The notes under the pieces were generated by a model. The model saw nothing but the letters and a program-made list of their open reading frames with translations. It did no database searches and was not told the DNA's origin. 9,006 nt of DNA, from positions 1-9,006 of the forward strand of contig CAUJFM010000070.1 in NCBI GenBank assembly GCA_963169595.1. The letters are read 5' to 3'. Made by a program: the position numbers and the translations under genes. This document shows, one piece after another, positions 1 to 6,381 of this stretch. Source of the DNA: Bacteroidota bacterium (GTDB lineage Bacteria; Bacteroidota; Bacteroidia; Flavobacteriales_F; PHOS-HE28). The stretch's first letter is position 1, and every line of letters begins with the position of its first letter.

Positions 1-2
1 CC

Positions 3-209
3 GAGCTGATCGACGATGGCACGAGCGGCCTCTTGTACGAGGGCGGAGCAGGGCCACTGGCCGATCGCATGGGTCAACTGGCGGGCGATGCGGTACAGGC
101 GCGTATCATGGGCCAGGCGGCGCAGGCCAGTAGTGTCGCGCGCTTCTCCGTGGAACGCTGCTGCACCGAGGTGCACGCGGCGTACCAGGAGGTGCTCAAG
201 GGCTGTTGA
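3..209 (+). CDS. GT4-family glycosyltransferase, C-terminal fragment (cut by window start)
   Basis: The last 68 residues of a GT-B fold glycosyltransferase are visible; the 5' part lies outside the window. The reading frame opens in-frame from the window edge and ends at TGA 207-209. It begins ELIDDGTSGLLYEGG, the typical end of a GT4 nucleotide-sugar-binding domain: a conserved acidic residue followed by an (I/V)xDGxxGLL turn. A helical segment (LADRMGQLAGD) and the closing helix with RFS-x-E and Y-x-x-V-L follow, both usual in GT4 tails. GT4 enzymes are retaining glycosyltransferases that use nucleotide-sugar donors at the inner membrane or in the cytoplasm. Donor and acceptor cannot be inferred from this piece. 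A 52-base gap separates it from the next gene, and that gap holds a hairpin and a possible promoter. A long open frame overlaps it in another phase, but this frame is the one with protein-family features. Confidence 0.85.
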   Translation, partial: ELIDDGTSGLLYEGGAGPLADRMGQLAGDAVQARIMGQAAQASSVARFSVERCCTEVHAAYQEVLKGC

Positions 210-224
210 TCGCTTTCTCCCGGG
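210..224 (+). repeat. 15-base direct repeat, copy 1
   Basis: The sequence TCGCTTTCTCCCGGG starts directly after the GT4 stop codon and recurs identically, in the same orientation, at 6024-6038. The two copies bracket the six genes from 262 to 6003. Both lie outside the plus-strand genes. By rough estimate, a chance identical 15-mer in 9 kb is unlikely (a few percent) but not impossible. Confidence 0.7.
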
Positions 225-229
225 AAGCG
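211..229 (+). terminator. hairpin after the GT4 gene, possible terminator
   Basis: CGCTTTC (211-217) can pair with GGAAGCG (223-229) around a 5-base loop, giving seven pairs including one T-G wobble. It starts 2 bases after the GT4 stop codon. No T-run follows, so intrinsic termination is uncertain. The 5' arm is part of the 15-base repeat; the second repeat copy lacks the matching 3' arm. Confidence 0.35.
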
Positions 230-230
230 C

Positions 231-238
231 CACCTTTG
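231..238 (+). promoter_or_regulatory. TAnnTTTG-like -7 promoter motif upstream of the first GT2 gene
   Basis: CACCTTTG matches the Bacteroidota -7 element TAnnTTTG at all but the first base and lies 23 bases before ATG 262. The same CTTTGC core occurs at 6385-6390, upstream of another gene. I see no convincing TTG at the expected -33 position, so this rests on the -7 match and its placement. Confidence 0.4.
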
Positions 239-261
239 CGGCCCGGCCTTGTGAAGTCCGC

Positions 262-1272
262 ATGCTGCCCCGCATCACCATCATCACCCCCAGCTACCAG
301 CAGGCCCCCTACCTGGAGGAGTGTATCCGTTCCCTGCATGACCAGGGCTATCCCGATCTGGAGCACATCATCGTGGACGGTGGCAGCACCGATGGCTCGC
401 GTGAGATCATCGAGCGGTATGCGGACAAGCTGGCCTGGTGGTGCTGCGAGAAGGACAAGGGGCAGAGCGATGCCATCAACAAGGGACTGGCGCGCGCAAC
501 GGGCCAGGTCTTCGGCTGGCTGAACAGCGACGACCTGCTGCTGCCGGGATCCCTGCACGCGGTGGGGGAGGCCTTCGCCGAGCACCCGGACATGACGGTG
601 TTCACCGGTGTGCGCATCGAGCGGGCGGCCGATGGCACCGAGCGCGCGTTGGCGCAGGACGATCCCGGCGATACCGACGGGTACTACATCCATCCGCGGA
701 TCAATCAGCAATCCACCTTCATGCGGATGGACCTGGTGAAGGCCCTGCCCGGTGTGGAGGAGAAGCTGCACTACGTGATGGACTATGAGCTCTGGCTGCA
801 GCTGATGTTCCGTCACGGCACCACCGATGTGTGGGTGGACCCGCGGCCCTTGTCGGTGTTCCGCCTGCATCCCGTGAGCAAGACCAGCACGGTGCACCAC
901 CGCTTCCTGGACGAGATCGCCAGCATGCTGCATGGCCTGGCGATGGCCACCGGGCAGCAGGTCCTGGCCGGCGTACTGGAGAAGGGGCACCGCATCACGC
1001 CCGGTCTGCGCGACATTCCGGTCACAACGGCCCATGGCGACCTCGTCCGCCGGATGGTGGTGTGGTTCCTGCTGCGTTGGCACCATCGCATCTATTCCGC
1101 CGGTGACCTGCGCATGATGAAGGCCTTCCTGCAGGAGGCACGTCCGGCGGAGAAGGAGCTGGATGCGCAGGAGCGGACCTGGCTTCGGATGGTGGAGCAG
1201 GAGGCGGATGTGGCCAACTGGCCGTTGTTCCGCCTGCGCCGCAAGTGGCGCCACCTGCGCGGCCGGGCCTGA
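262..1272 (+). CDS. GT2-family glycosyltransferase (NSDD / QQSTF subtype)
   Basis: This 336-residue inverting GT-A glycosyltransferase probably adds one sugar during surface polysaccharide assembly. The N-terminal Rossmann-like half has the ITPSYQQAPYL strand-loop (residues 7-18) and the nucleotide-binding VDGGSTDGS (38-46). It also has KDKGQSDAINKG (64-75) and the metal-binding NSDD (88-91). Downstream, NQQSTFMR (148-155) and MDYELW (173-178) are hallmarks of a common GT2 subtype in capsule clusters. MDYELW carries the likely catalytic acidic position. The C-terminal ~130 residues are helical, basic and lack family motifs. I chose ATG 262 because the family begins about five residues before the first beta strand. 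The open frame extends back to position 16, but that part runs through the previous gene in another phase and has no domain character. No strong Shine-Dalgarno sequence is visible. Donor and acceptor sugars are unknown. Confidence 0.92.
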   Translation: MLPRITIITPSYQQAPYLEECIRSLHDQGYPDLEHIIVDGGSTDGSREIIERYADKLAWWCCEKDKGQSDAINKGLARATGQVFGWLNSDDLLLPGSLHAVGEAFAEHPDMTVFTGVRIERAADGTERALAQDDPGDTDGYYIHPRINQQSTFMRMDLVKALPGVEEKLHYVMDYELWLQLMFRHGTTDVWVDPRPLSVFRLHPVSKTSTVHHRFLDEIASMLHGLAMATGQQVLAGVLEKGHRITPGLRDIPVTTAHGDLVRRMVVWFLLRWHHRIYSAGDLRMMKAFLQEARPAEKELDAQERTWLRMVEQEADVANWPLFRLRRKWRHLRGRA

Positions 1273-1284
1273 GCTGCGCGGTGG

Positions 1285-1301
1285 GCGGCTATCTTCGCCG
1301 C
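1285..1301 (+). promoter_or_regulatory. small hairpin with embedded TATCTTCG motif between two GT2 genes
   Basis: In the 65-base gap before the next gene, GCGGC (1285-1289) pairs with GCCGC (1297-1301) around a 7-base loop. The loop starts a TATCTTCG string (1290-1297) that is one base off the Bacteroidota -7 element TAnnTTTG and lies 40 bases before ATG 1338. It could be a weak internal promoter, a weak terminator or attenuator, or chance in GC-rich DNA. I cannot distinguish these from the sequence. Confidence 0.25.
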
Positions 1302-1337
1302 AGGGTCCGCGTGGGCCTGCCATCCAGACCCAGAGCG

Positions 1338-2342
1338 ATGAAGGTGAGCGTGGTGGTCCCGGTCTACAACAAGGGACCGTACCTGCAGGAGAGCTTCGAG
1401 AGCATCTTCGCCCAGACCTACACGGACCTGGAGATCATCGCCATTGACGACCGCAGCACCGACGACAGCCTGGAGCGGCTTCTGGCCCTGCGCGATCCGC
1501 GGCTCCGTGTGGAACGTTTGGAGCGCAACATGGGCCATCCCATGGCCACCCAGCGCGGCTTCGACCTGGCCACGGGACGTTATGTGGTGCGTGCCGATGC
1601 CGACGACATCCACCTGCCGCAGCGTATCGCCCAGCAAGTGGCCTTCATGGAGGCGCATCCCGAGGTGGGCGTGAGCAGCTCGTGGATGCGTACGTTCGGC
1701 GCGGAGGAGGTGGTGTGGGAGATGCCCTTGGAGGACGCCGACTGCAAGGCCGAGATCCTCTTCGGCATGCCCGTGTTGGACCCGGCGAGCATCATCCGCA
1801 CCGAGGTGATGCGCGCCCACGACATCCGCTACCATCCCGAATGGCCGCGTGTGGGTTCCGATCGCCTGTTCTTCCTGCAGTTCCTCAGGCACACGCGTTA
1901 TGCCAACCTGCCCGAGGTGCTGGTGCGGTACCGCGTCGGCGCCCAGAACAACAACTATGGCCAGAACATGCTCCAGCGGCGTGAGGAGGTGATGCGCCAC
2001 GTGTTCCGGTTGCTCGGGCTGGAGGTCAGCGAGGAGCAGTTCGGGACACACCTGATGCTGATGCGCGCCTTCCGGCGTGATCCCGATGCCGCCGATATCC
2101 GGCGTCTGCGGCAGTGGGTGGACGAGCTCCTGGCGATCAACGGCCGGCTGAAGCTCTTCCAGGAGAAGGAGTTCCGTGAGCGCACGGGGAAGGCCTGGGA
2201 CAAGCTCTTCCATTTCCTGCCGGCCTACGGCGTGGCACCGGCCCTGGCCCACCTGCGCAGCAGCGGTCACTGGCCCATGGACCGCGTGGCCTACCTCGCC
2301 AAGTACACCCTGAACCGATGGCTGCGGGGGGCGAAGGCGTGA
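1338..2342 (+). CDS. GT2-family glycosyltransferase, tandem paralogue 1
   Basis: This 334-residue GT-A fold enzyme is predicted to transfer a sugar from a nucleotide donor to a lipid-linked acceptor. Visible motifs are VVVPVYNKGPYL (5-16), IDDRSTD (36-42), QRGFDLATG (72-80) and the metal-binding RADADD (85-90). The start is ATG 1338. It gives MKVSVVVPVYN, the usual GT2 opening; the open frame reaches back to 1245 but adds only an arginine- and glycine-rich extension without domain character. The gene overlaps the next by 4 bases (GTGA), so the pair is probably translationally coupled. The following gene encodes a protein of identical length that aligns without gaps through at least the first ~105 residues, with about half of the first 90 positions identical by eye. 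The two therefore look like products of tandem duplication. Donor and linkage cannot be predicted. Confidence 0.92.
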   Translation: MKVSVVVPVYNKGPYLQESFESIFAQTYTDLEIIAIDDRSTDDSLERLLALRDPRLRVERLERNMGHPMATQRGFDLATGRYVVRADADDIHLPQRIAQQVAFMEAHPEVGVSSSWMRTFGAEEVVWEMPLEDADCKAEILFGMPVLDPASIIRTEVMRAHDIRYHPEWPRVGSDRLFFLQFLRHTRYANLPEVLVRYRVGAQNNNYGQNMLQRREEVMRHVFRLLGLEVSEEQFGTHLMLMRAFRRDPDAADIRRLRQWVDELLAINGRLKLFQEKEFRERTGKAWDKLFHFLPAYGVAPALAHLRSSGHWPMDRVAYLAKYTLNRWLRGAKA

Positions 2343-3343
2343 CGGTGAGCGTGGTGCTCCCCGTGTACAACAAGGCGCCTTTCCTGCGCGCATGCATCGA
2401 CAGCATCCTGGGGCAGAGCTTCACGGACCTCGAGCTCATCGCGGTGGATGACCGCAGCACGGATGAGAGCTTGTCCATCCTGCGTGCAGTGGGTGATCCG
2501 CGGTTGCGGGTCATCGCACTCGATCTCAATCTGGGCCCTGCGGGCTGCGCGCAGCGTGGCTTCGATGTCGCGCAAGGGCGCTACATCGTGCGCATGGATG
2601 CTGATGACGTGATGGTGCCGCACCGCATCGCCGCACAGGTGGCCTTCATGGATGTGCATCCCGATGTGGGCATGAGCGGTTCGCACATGGTCGTGCTGGA
2701 CCGACCTGGTGACCTGCGGCGTGCTTCCTTGAGCGATGTGGATTGCCGCGCCGGTGTGCTCTTCCAGATCCCGGTGTATCAACCCTCTTCCATCTATCGG
2801 CGCGCGGTCCTGGTGGAGCATGGCATCCGGTTCGAGGATGGCTGGCCGCGCTACGGTGAGGACTGGCTCTTCCAGTTGCGTCTGTTGAAGGTGACCCAGG
2901 TGGCCAACCTGGACGAGGTGCTGGTGCATTACCGCGTGGGGCCGCAGAACAGCACCCAGGGCCGTGACCGCGCCAGCGACCTGCGCATGCTCTTCGGTGC
3001 CGTGCTTGCGTGGTATGGACTGCCTCATGATGCCAGCAGTCTGCGGCATCATCTGCATGCGGTGAAGTTCTACGGCGAGGGTTTCTCGGTTCATGATGTC
3101 GCGGGCCTGCGCAACTACCTCGATGGTCTGCGCGATCAGGTGCATCGCCGTGGCCTCTTCGATGAGGCCGCTTTCGCGCGACGCGTGGACCGCATCTGGG
3201 ACGACCTGGCCTACCAGCTGCCACGCCTGGGCCGCGGCGCCCTCTGGGCCTACCTGCGCAGGGACCGTTCGCCTTCCGTGGCCAAGTTCAGGTACCTGCT
3301 CTCCTCGTTCATCAGCGGCCGCACCTACACCGCCGAAGCATGA
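2339..3343 (+). CDS. GT2-family glycosyltransferase, tandem paralogue 2
   Basis: With a GTG start at 2339 this is also 334 residues. Its motifs fall at the same residue numbers as in the preceding gene: PVYNKAPFL (8-16), VDDRSTD (36-42), QRGFDVAQG (72-80) and RMDADD (85-90). The C-terminal half keeps WPR-x-G, LVxYRVGxQN and a helical tail, but it diverges much more from its paralogue than the catalytic half. That is the pattern expected if acceptor specificity changed after duplication. An upstream ATG at 2318 would add seven residues (MAAGGEG). I prefer GTG 2339 because it forms a 4-base GTGA overlap with the previous stop and yields equal length and matching N-terminus. The gene ends at TGA 3341-3343, 34 bases before the next start. 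Confidence 0.9.
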   Translation: MTVSVVLPVYNKAPFLRACIDSILGQSFTDLELIAVDDRSTDESLSILRAVGDPRLRVIALDLNLGPAGCAQRGFDVAQGRYIVRMDADDVMVPHRIAAQVAFMDVHPDVGMSGSHMVVLDRPGDLRRASLSDVDCRAGVLFQIPVYQPSSIYRRAVLVEHGIRFEDGWPRYGEDWLFQLRLLKVTQVANLDEVLVHYRVGPQNSTQGRDRASDLRMLFGAVLAWYGLPHDASSLRHHLHAVKFYGEGFSVHDVAGLRNYLDGLRDQVHRRGLFDEAAFARRVDRIWDDLAYQLPRLGRGALWAYLRRDRSPSVAKFRYLLSSFISGRTYTAEA

Positions 3344-3353
3344 ACCAATACCT

Positions 3354-3370
3354 TGCACGGTAGGCGTGCA
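3354..3370 (+). other. perfect inverted repeat in the spacer before the fourth GT2 gene
   Basis: TGCACG (3354-3359) and CGTGCA (3365-3370) form a perfect 6-base stem with a GTAGG loop, 7 bases before GTG 3378. TACCTTGC just upstream (3349-3356) is a degenerate match to TAnnTTTG. The spacer is 34 bases and breaks the chain of overlapping genes. The element could be a weak promoter with an operator-like palindrome, a leader hairpin affecting translation, or chance. Confidence 0.3.
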
Positions 3371-3377
3371 TCGCATC

Positions 3378-4331
3378 GTGAAGGTCGCTGTTGTCATACC
3401 CTGCCACAACGTGGAGGACCACGTGGAGCCGGCGCTGCGTTCCGTGCTGGGCCAGACCCACAACGAGCTGGATGTGGTGGCGGTGGATGATGGGAGCACG
3501 GATGGTACGGGTGGCGTTCTGCAGCGTCTGGCGGCCACGCATCCAGGCCGGTTCAGGATCATCACCCAGCCCAATCGCGGGGCCTGCGCGGCGCGCAACG
3601 CAGGCCTGAAGGCCACCGAGGGCGCGTATGTCCAGTTCCTCGACGCCGATGATGTGCTGCTCCCGGACAAGATCGCCGGCCAGGTCGCTTTGGCCCAACG
3701 GGAGCAGGCCCCTGCGCTGATCGTGGGCGGCTATCGCAATGTGTACCTCGATGGGTCAGCGAAGGAGATCAGGCCGCATGTGGACGATGCGTGGATGGCG
3801 CTGGTGCGCACCAGGCTGGGCACCACCACCGCCGATCTCTGGCGGCGCGAGGACCTGGTGCGGGCGGGCGGATGGGACGAGCAGCTGGCCAGCAGCCAGG
3901 ATTACGAACTGGCCTTCCGGCTGTTGCGGGCTGGAGGCCGTGTGGCGTGGGATGACCGCATTACGGCCGAGGTGCTCAAGCGCGAACGCGGATCCATCAG
4001 CCGCACCAATGAGCTGAAGAACTGGGAGCGTTACATCGCGCTCCGCGTGGCGGTCCGTGAGCATCTGCGCACCTCGGGCCTTCCGAACGCCGATACGATC
4101 ATCGCCGAGTGCGATCAATACCTCTTCCGCGCTGTGCGGGTCATCGGTCGCACCGATCCCGCCCAGGCGGCGGCGCTGTTCGCCCAGGTGATGCCCGCCG
4201 GTTTCGTTCCGCAGGCGGGGGAGGCCCTTTCCGCGACCTATGTGGCGCTGTACCGCCTGTTGGGCTTCCGTGGTGCGGAACGCGCTGCGGCCGCATTGGA
4301 TAACTTGCGGCGCCTGTTCGGCCGGCGATGA
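3378..4331 (+). CDS. GT2-family glycosyltransferase with helical C-terminal module
   Basis: This 317-residue inverting GT-A glycosyltransferase carries VVIPCHNVEDHV (5-16), VDDGSTDG (36-43), NRGACAARNAG (66-76) and metal-binding FLDADD (87-92). It then has GGWDEQLASSQDYEL (164-178), holding the likely catalytic acid region. The start is inferred as GTG 3378, which gives MKVAVVIPCHN; another GTG at 3366 would add four residues. No in-frame ATG lies near the domain start. After the catalytic domain, a ~115-residue tail begins near RGSISRTNELKNWERY and includes a GFVPQ motif. The same tail is recognisable in the convergent gene at the right edge of the window, so the two share ancestry. The gene overlaps the acetyltransferase gene by 4 bases (ATGA), implying a common transcript. 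Substrates are unknown. Confidence 0.9.
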   Translation: MKVAVVIPCHNVEDHVEPALRSVLGQTHNELDVVAVDDGSTDGTGGVLQRLAATHPGRFRIITQPNRGACAARNAGLKATEGAYVQFLDADDVLLPDKIAGQVALAQREQAPALIVGGYRNVYLDGSAKEIRPHVDDAWMALVRTRLGTTTADLWRREDLVRAGGWDEQLASSQDYELAFRLLRAGGRVAWDDRITAEVLKRERGSISRTNELKNWERYIALRVAVREHLRTSGLPNADTIIAECDQYLFRAVRVIGRTDPAQAAALFAQVMPAGFVPQAGEALSATYVALYRLLGFRGAERAAAALDNLRRLFGRR

Positions 4332-4912
4332 TCAAGACCCGCGAGGACCTGAGGAACTATCTGGAAGCCGACCGTGTGGCGCTGAAGCGCACGGGCGGCA
4401 GGCCCTTGTTCTACGATGAGGTCTGGCGCTTCCAACGCCTGCTGCGCCGGGTGGAGTACCTGCTGAACAACCGCGAACGACTGGGGCTGGTGGGGCGGCT
4501 GCGCCACAAGGTGCTGTCCTTCCTGCTCCATCGCCAGGGCGTGCGCTGCGGCTTCGAGGTGCCGCCGAACACCTGCGGGCCGGGCCTGTCCATCGCCCAC
4601 AGGGGCACCATCATCATCCACCCCGAGGCCCGCGTGGGCCGTAATTGCCGCCTCCATGTGGACGTGGTGATCGGCACGCGGCCGGGTCCGTCGGAGCGGG
4701 TGCCGCGCATCGGAGACAACTGCTACATCGGCCCGGGCGCCAAGATCTTCGGCGACATCGTGCTCGGAGACAACCTGGTGGTGGGCGCCAATGCCGTGGT
4801 GAACACCTCCTTTCCCGAAGGGCACATGACCATCGCTGGCGTACCGGCCCGGAAGGTGAGCGACACCCCCAGCGACGAGTACATCATCGCCACCAGGACC
4901 CGCAACGCATGA
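4328..4912 (+). CDS. left-handed beta-helix (hexapeptide) O-acetyltransferase, serine-acetyltransferase-like
   Basis: This 194-residue protein probably moves acetyl from acetyl-CoA to a sugar hydroxyl in the polysaccharide pathway. Residues 1-70 are helical. Residues ~75-175 are hexapeptide repeats forming a trimeric beta-helix: IIIHPEARVGRNC, then RIGDNCYIGPGAKIFGDI and LGDNLVVGANAVV. The end, AGVPARKV (170-177), is typical of the CysE/sugar acetyltransferase superfamily. His91 in SIAHRGT aligns with the catalytic His of serine acetyltransferase, but the preceding Asp of the CysE DHATG motif is Ala90 here. Polysaccharide-cluster relatives commonly lack that Asp, so the acceptor is more likely a sugar than serine. 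ATG 4328 overlaps the previous stop by 4 bases, and the gene ends with a 4-base overlap into the epimerase gene. True CysE is less likely given the context. Confidence 0.9.
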   Translation: MIKTREDLRNYLEADRVALKRTGGRPLFYDEVWRFQRLLRRVEYLLNNRERLGLVGRLRHKVLSFLLHRQGVRCGFEVPPNTCGPGLSIAHRGTIIIHPEARVGRNCRLHVDVVIGTRPGPSERVPRIGDNCYIGPGAKIFGDIVLGDNLVVGANAVVNTSFPEGHMTIAGVPARKVSDTPSDEYIIATRTRNA

Positions 4913-6003
4913 AGAAGCTGCTCGTGGTGGTGGGCACACGCCCCAACTTCATCAAGGTCACACGCTTCAAGCGGGTGGCTGCGCAACGCGGAACGATCGA
5001 TGTGCGCATCGTGCACACCGGACAGCACTTCAGCGCCAACATGGCCGACGTGTTCTTCGAGCAGTTCGGTCTGGTGCCCGACCGCTTCCTGAACATCGGC
5101 GCGGGAAGTCCCAACACCCAGATGGCCCAGGTGATGCTGGGGCTGGAGACCGTGATCTCCGAAGAGAGACCCGATCTGGTGATGGTGGTCGGCGACGTGA
5201 ACAGCACGCTCGCTGCGGCCATCACCGCGAACAAGATGGGCGTGCGCATCGGGCATTTGGAAAGCGGCCTGCGGAGCTTCGACCGCAGCATGCCCGAGGA
5301 GCATAACCGCGTGCTCACCGATGCGATCACCGACCACTTCTTCATCACCGAGCAGAGCGGGCTCGACCACCTCCGGAACGAGGGTAGGCCGGAGGAGGCC
5401 CTCCACTTCGTGGGCAACACCATGATCGACACGCTGGTGGCCTTCGATCCACAGGTGCAGGCCTCACCCGTGCTGGAACAACTGGGGTTGGGACAAGGCG
5501 GCCATGTGCTCATGACCATCCATCGCCCTGCCACGGTGGACGTGCCCGAGCGGCTGTCGGCCCTGCTGGACCTGATCGCCGACGTATGTGTTTCAGGGCG
5601 GAAAGTGGTCTTCCCGATACACCCGCGGACCGTGAAGCACATCGAAGCCTTCGGGCTGAAGGCCAAGGCGGACGCGATCCAGGGGCTGGTGCGCACGGAA
5701 CCGCTGGACTACTTCGCCTTCCAGAAGTTGGTGGGCACCTGTGCCTTCATCCTCACCGACAGCGGCGGCATTCAGGAGGAGAGCACCTTCCGCCGCGTGC
5801 CTTGCCTAACGCTGCGCCCCAACACGGAACGCCCCATCACGGTGACCATGGGCAGCAACGAGCTGGTGCCGCTGGACATGGATGCCGTGCGCGCCGCCAT
5901 CGCCCGCATCGAGCGTGGGACCTTCAAGAAAGGCGAGGTGCCTCCGCTCTGGGATGGCCACGCCACCGAGCGGATACTGGACGTGTTGGAGCGGGTGCTG
6001 TAG
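4909..6003 (+). CDS. wecB: UDP-N-acetylglucosamine 2-epimerase (non-hydrolysing)
   Basis: This 364-residue cytoplasmic enzyme interconverts UDP-GlcNAc and UDP-ManNAc, supplying a ManNAc-type donor for surface glycans. Its length fits the family. Motifs are GTRPNFIK (9-16), HTGQH (36-40), GDVNST (95-100), HLESGLRS (116-123) and MPEEHNR (128-134). TIHRP (203-207), FPIHPRT (235-241) and DSGGIQEES (284-292) follow, then TERP. Asp96, Glu118, Glu131 and His205 correspond to the catalytic residues described for E. coli WecB (D95, E117, E131, H213), so it should be active. The usual HRREN after the catalytic His is HRPAT here, a variation I associate with Bacteroidota-type members. ATG 4909 overlaps the acetyltransferase stop (ATGA). 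It is the last gene of the forward block, with no partner dehydrogenase (WecC-type) next to it. A related substrate, such as a diacetamido sugar acted on by WbpI-type paralogues, is possible. Confidence 0.93.
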   Translation: MKKLLVVVGTRPNFIKVTRFKRVAAQRGTIDVRIVHTGQHFSANMADVFFEQFGLVPDRFLNIGAGSPNTQMAQVMLGLETVISEERPDLVMVVGDVNSTLAAAITANKMGVRIGHLESGLRSFDRSMPEEHNRVLTDAITDHFFITEQSGLDHLRNEGRPEEALHFVGNTMIDTLVAFDPQVQASPVLEQLGLGQGGHVLMTIHRPATVDVPERLSALLDLIADVCVSGRKVVFPIHPRTVKHIEAFGLKAKADAIQGLVRTEPLDYFAFQKLVGTCAFILTDSGGIQEESTFRRVPCLTLRPNTERPITVTMGSNELVPLDMDAVRAAIARIERGTFKKGEVPPLWDGHATERILDVLERVL

Positions 6004-6014
6004 GCGCGGGTGTT

Positions 6015-6308
6015 CTATTGCGGTCGCTTTCTCCCGGGCTCCGCAGCGCTCGTGTCGTTGGTCGGTGTATCGAACACGATGGCCTCCCCACCGTTGCGCA
6101 CCACCAAACCATTGCAGGGCACGTTGCCGAAGTCGTTGGTCTGCTTGAAGGACTTATGAACGAAGGCGTTCGGTGACACTTGTTCCACGATCAGACCACT
6201 GGTGTGGTACACCACCTTCGCCGCGAAGGTGGTGCTCTCCGGTGAGGTGCACTGGGTCAAGGCCAGCACAAGGGCCAGTACCACGGGAGCGAGGGGACGT
6301 GCGGTCAT
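6015..6308 (-). pseudogene. truncated subclass B1 metallo-beta-lactamase (N-terminal remnant)
   Basis: This minus-strand frame reads 97 residues from ATG 6308-6306 to TAG 6017-6015. Residues 1-20 are a lipoprotein-like signal peptide with an LTQC cleavage box (Gln at -1 is atypical). Residues ~40-85 match the opening of B1 metallo-beta-lactamases: IVEQVSPNAFVH, then DFGNVPCNGLVV, then GGEAIVFDTPTND. A full enzyme is about 250 residues and binds two zinc ions through an HxHxD motif roughly 25 residues further on. Here the family resemblance stops at Glu90, followed by PGRKRPQ and a stop. The missing zinc-binding part is not elsewhere in the window; that space is occupied by the epimerase gene. 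The product cannot hydrolyse beta-lactams. The last codons are encoded by copy 2 of the 15-base repeat, so truncation probably happened there. A TTG at 6314 is an alternative start. This is the only coding remnant in the 390-base stretch 6004-6394. Confidence 0.82.
6024..6038 (+). repeat. 15-base direct repeat, copy 2
   Basis: The sequence TCGCTTTCTCCCGGG is identical to 210-224. It starts 21 bases after the epimerase stop codon. On the minus strand it supplies exactly five in-frame codons (Pro-Gly-Arg-Lys-Arg) immediately after the point where the beta-lactamase remnant stops resembling its family. Confidence 0.7.
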
Positions 6309-6324
6309 CTGCAATGGATAATGT

Positions 6325-6332
6325 CAAAGATC
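6325..6332 (-). promoter_or_regulatory. TAnnTTTG-like -7 motif upstream of the beta-lactamase remnant
   Basis: Read on the minus strand, 6332 to 6325 is GATCTTTG, one base from TAnnTTTG, and ends 16 bases before ATG 6308. The spacing would give a short leader. No clear -33 TTG is seen. It is probably the relic promoter of the original resistance gene and may still drive a useless transcript. Confidence 0.4.
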
Positions 6333-6381
6333 GGGTCCGTGCGGATCCTTTGGACCATCTCGTTATCTGATCCTCATGATC

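Noticed and set aside
16..261. N-terminal extension of the first GT2 gene back to position 16
   Set aside because: This part overlaps the GT4 tail in another phase, is Arg/Cys-rich with no domain character, and the GT2 family starts at ATG 262.
2318..2338. ATG 2318 as the start of the second tandem GT2
   Set aside because: It adds only MAAGGEG. GTG 2339 gives a GTGA overlap with the previous stop and a protein equal in length and register to its paralogue. It remains a possible alternative.
196..3670. Long minus-strand open frames (375, 433 and 459 codons) opposite the GT2 genes
   Set aside because: They mirror the codon phase of the plus-strand glycosyltransferases, are rich in His, Gln, Arg and Ala, and show no domain motif. 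In GC-rich DNA such antisense frames stay open by chance.
4328..4912. Assignment of the acetyltransferase as CysE (cysteine biosynthesis)
   Set aside because: The Asp preceding the catalytic His in CysE is Ala here, and the gene is embedded by overlaps in a glycan operon, so a sugar acceptor is more likely.
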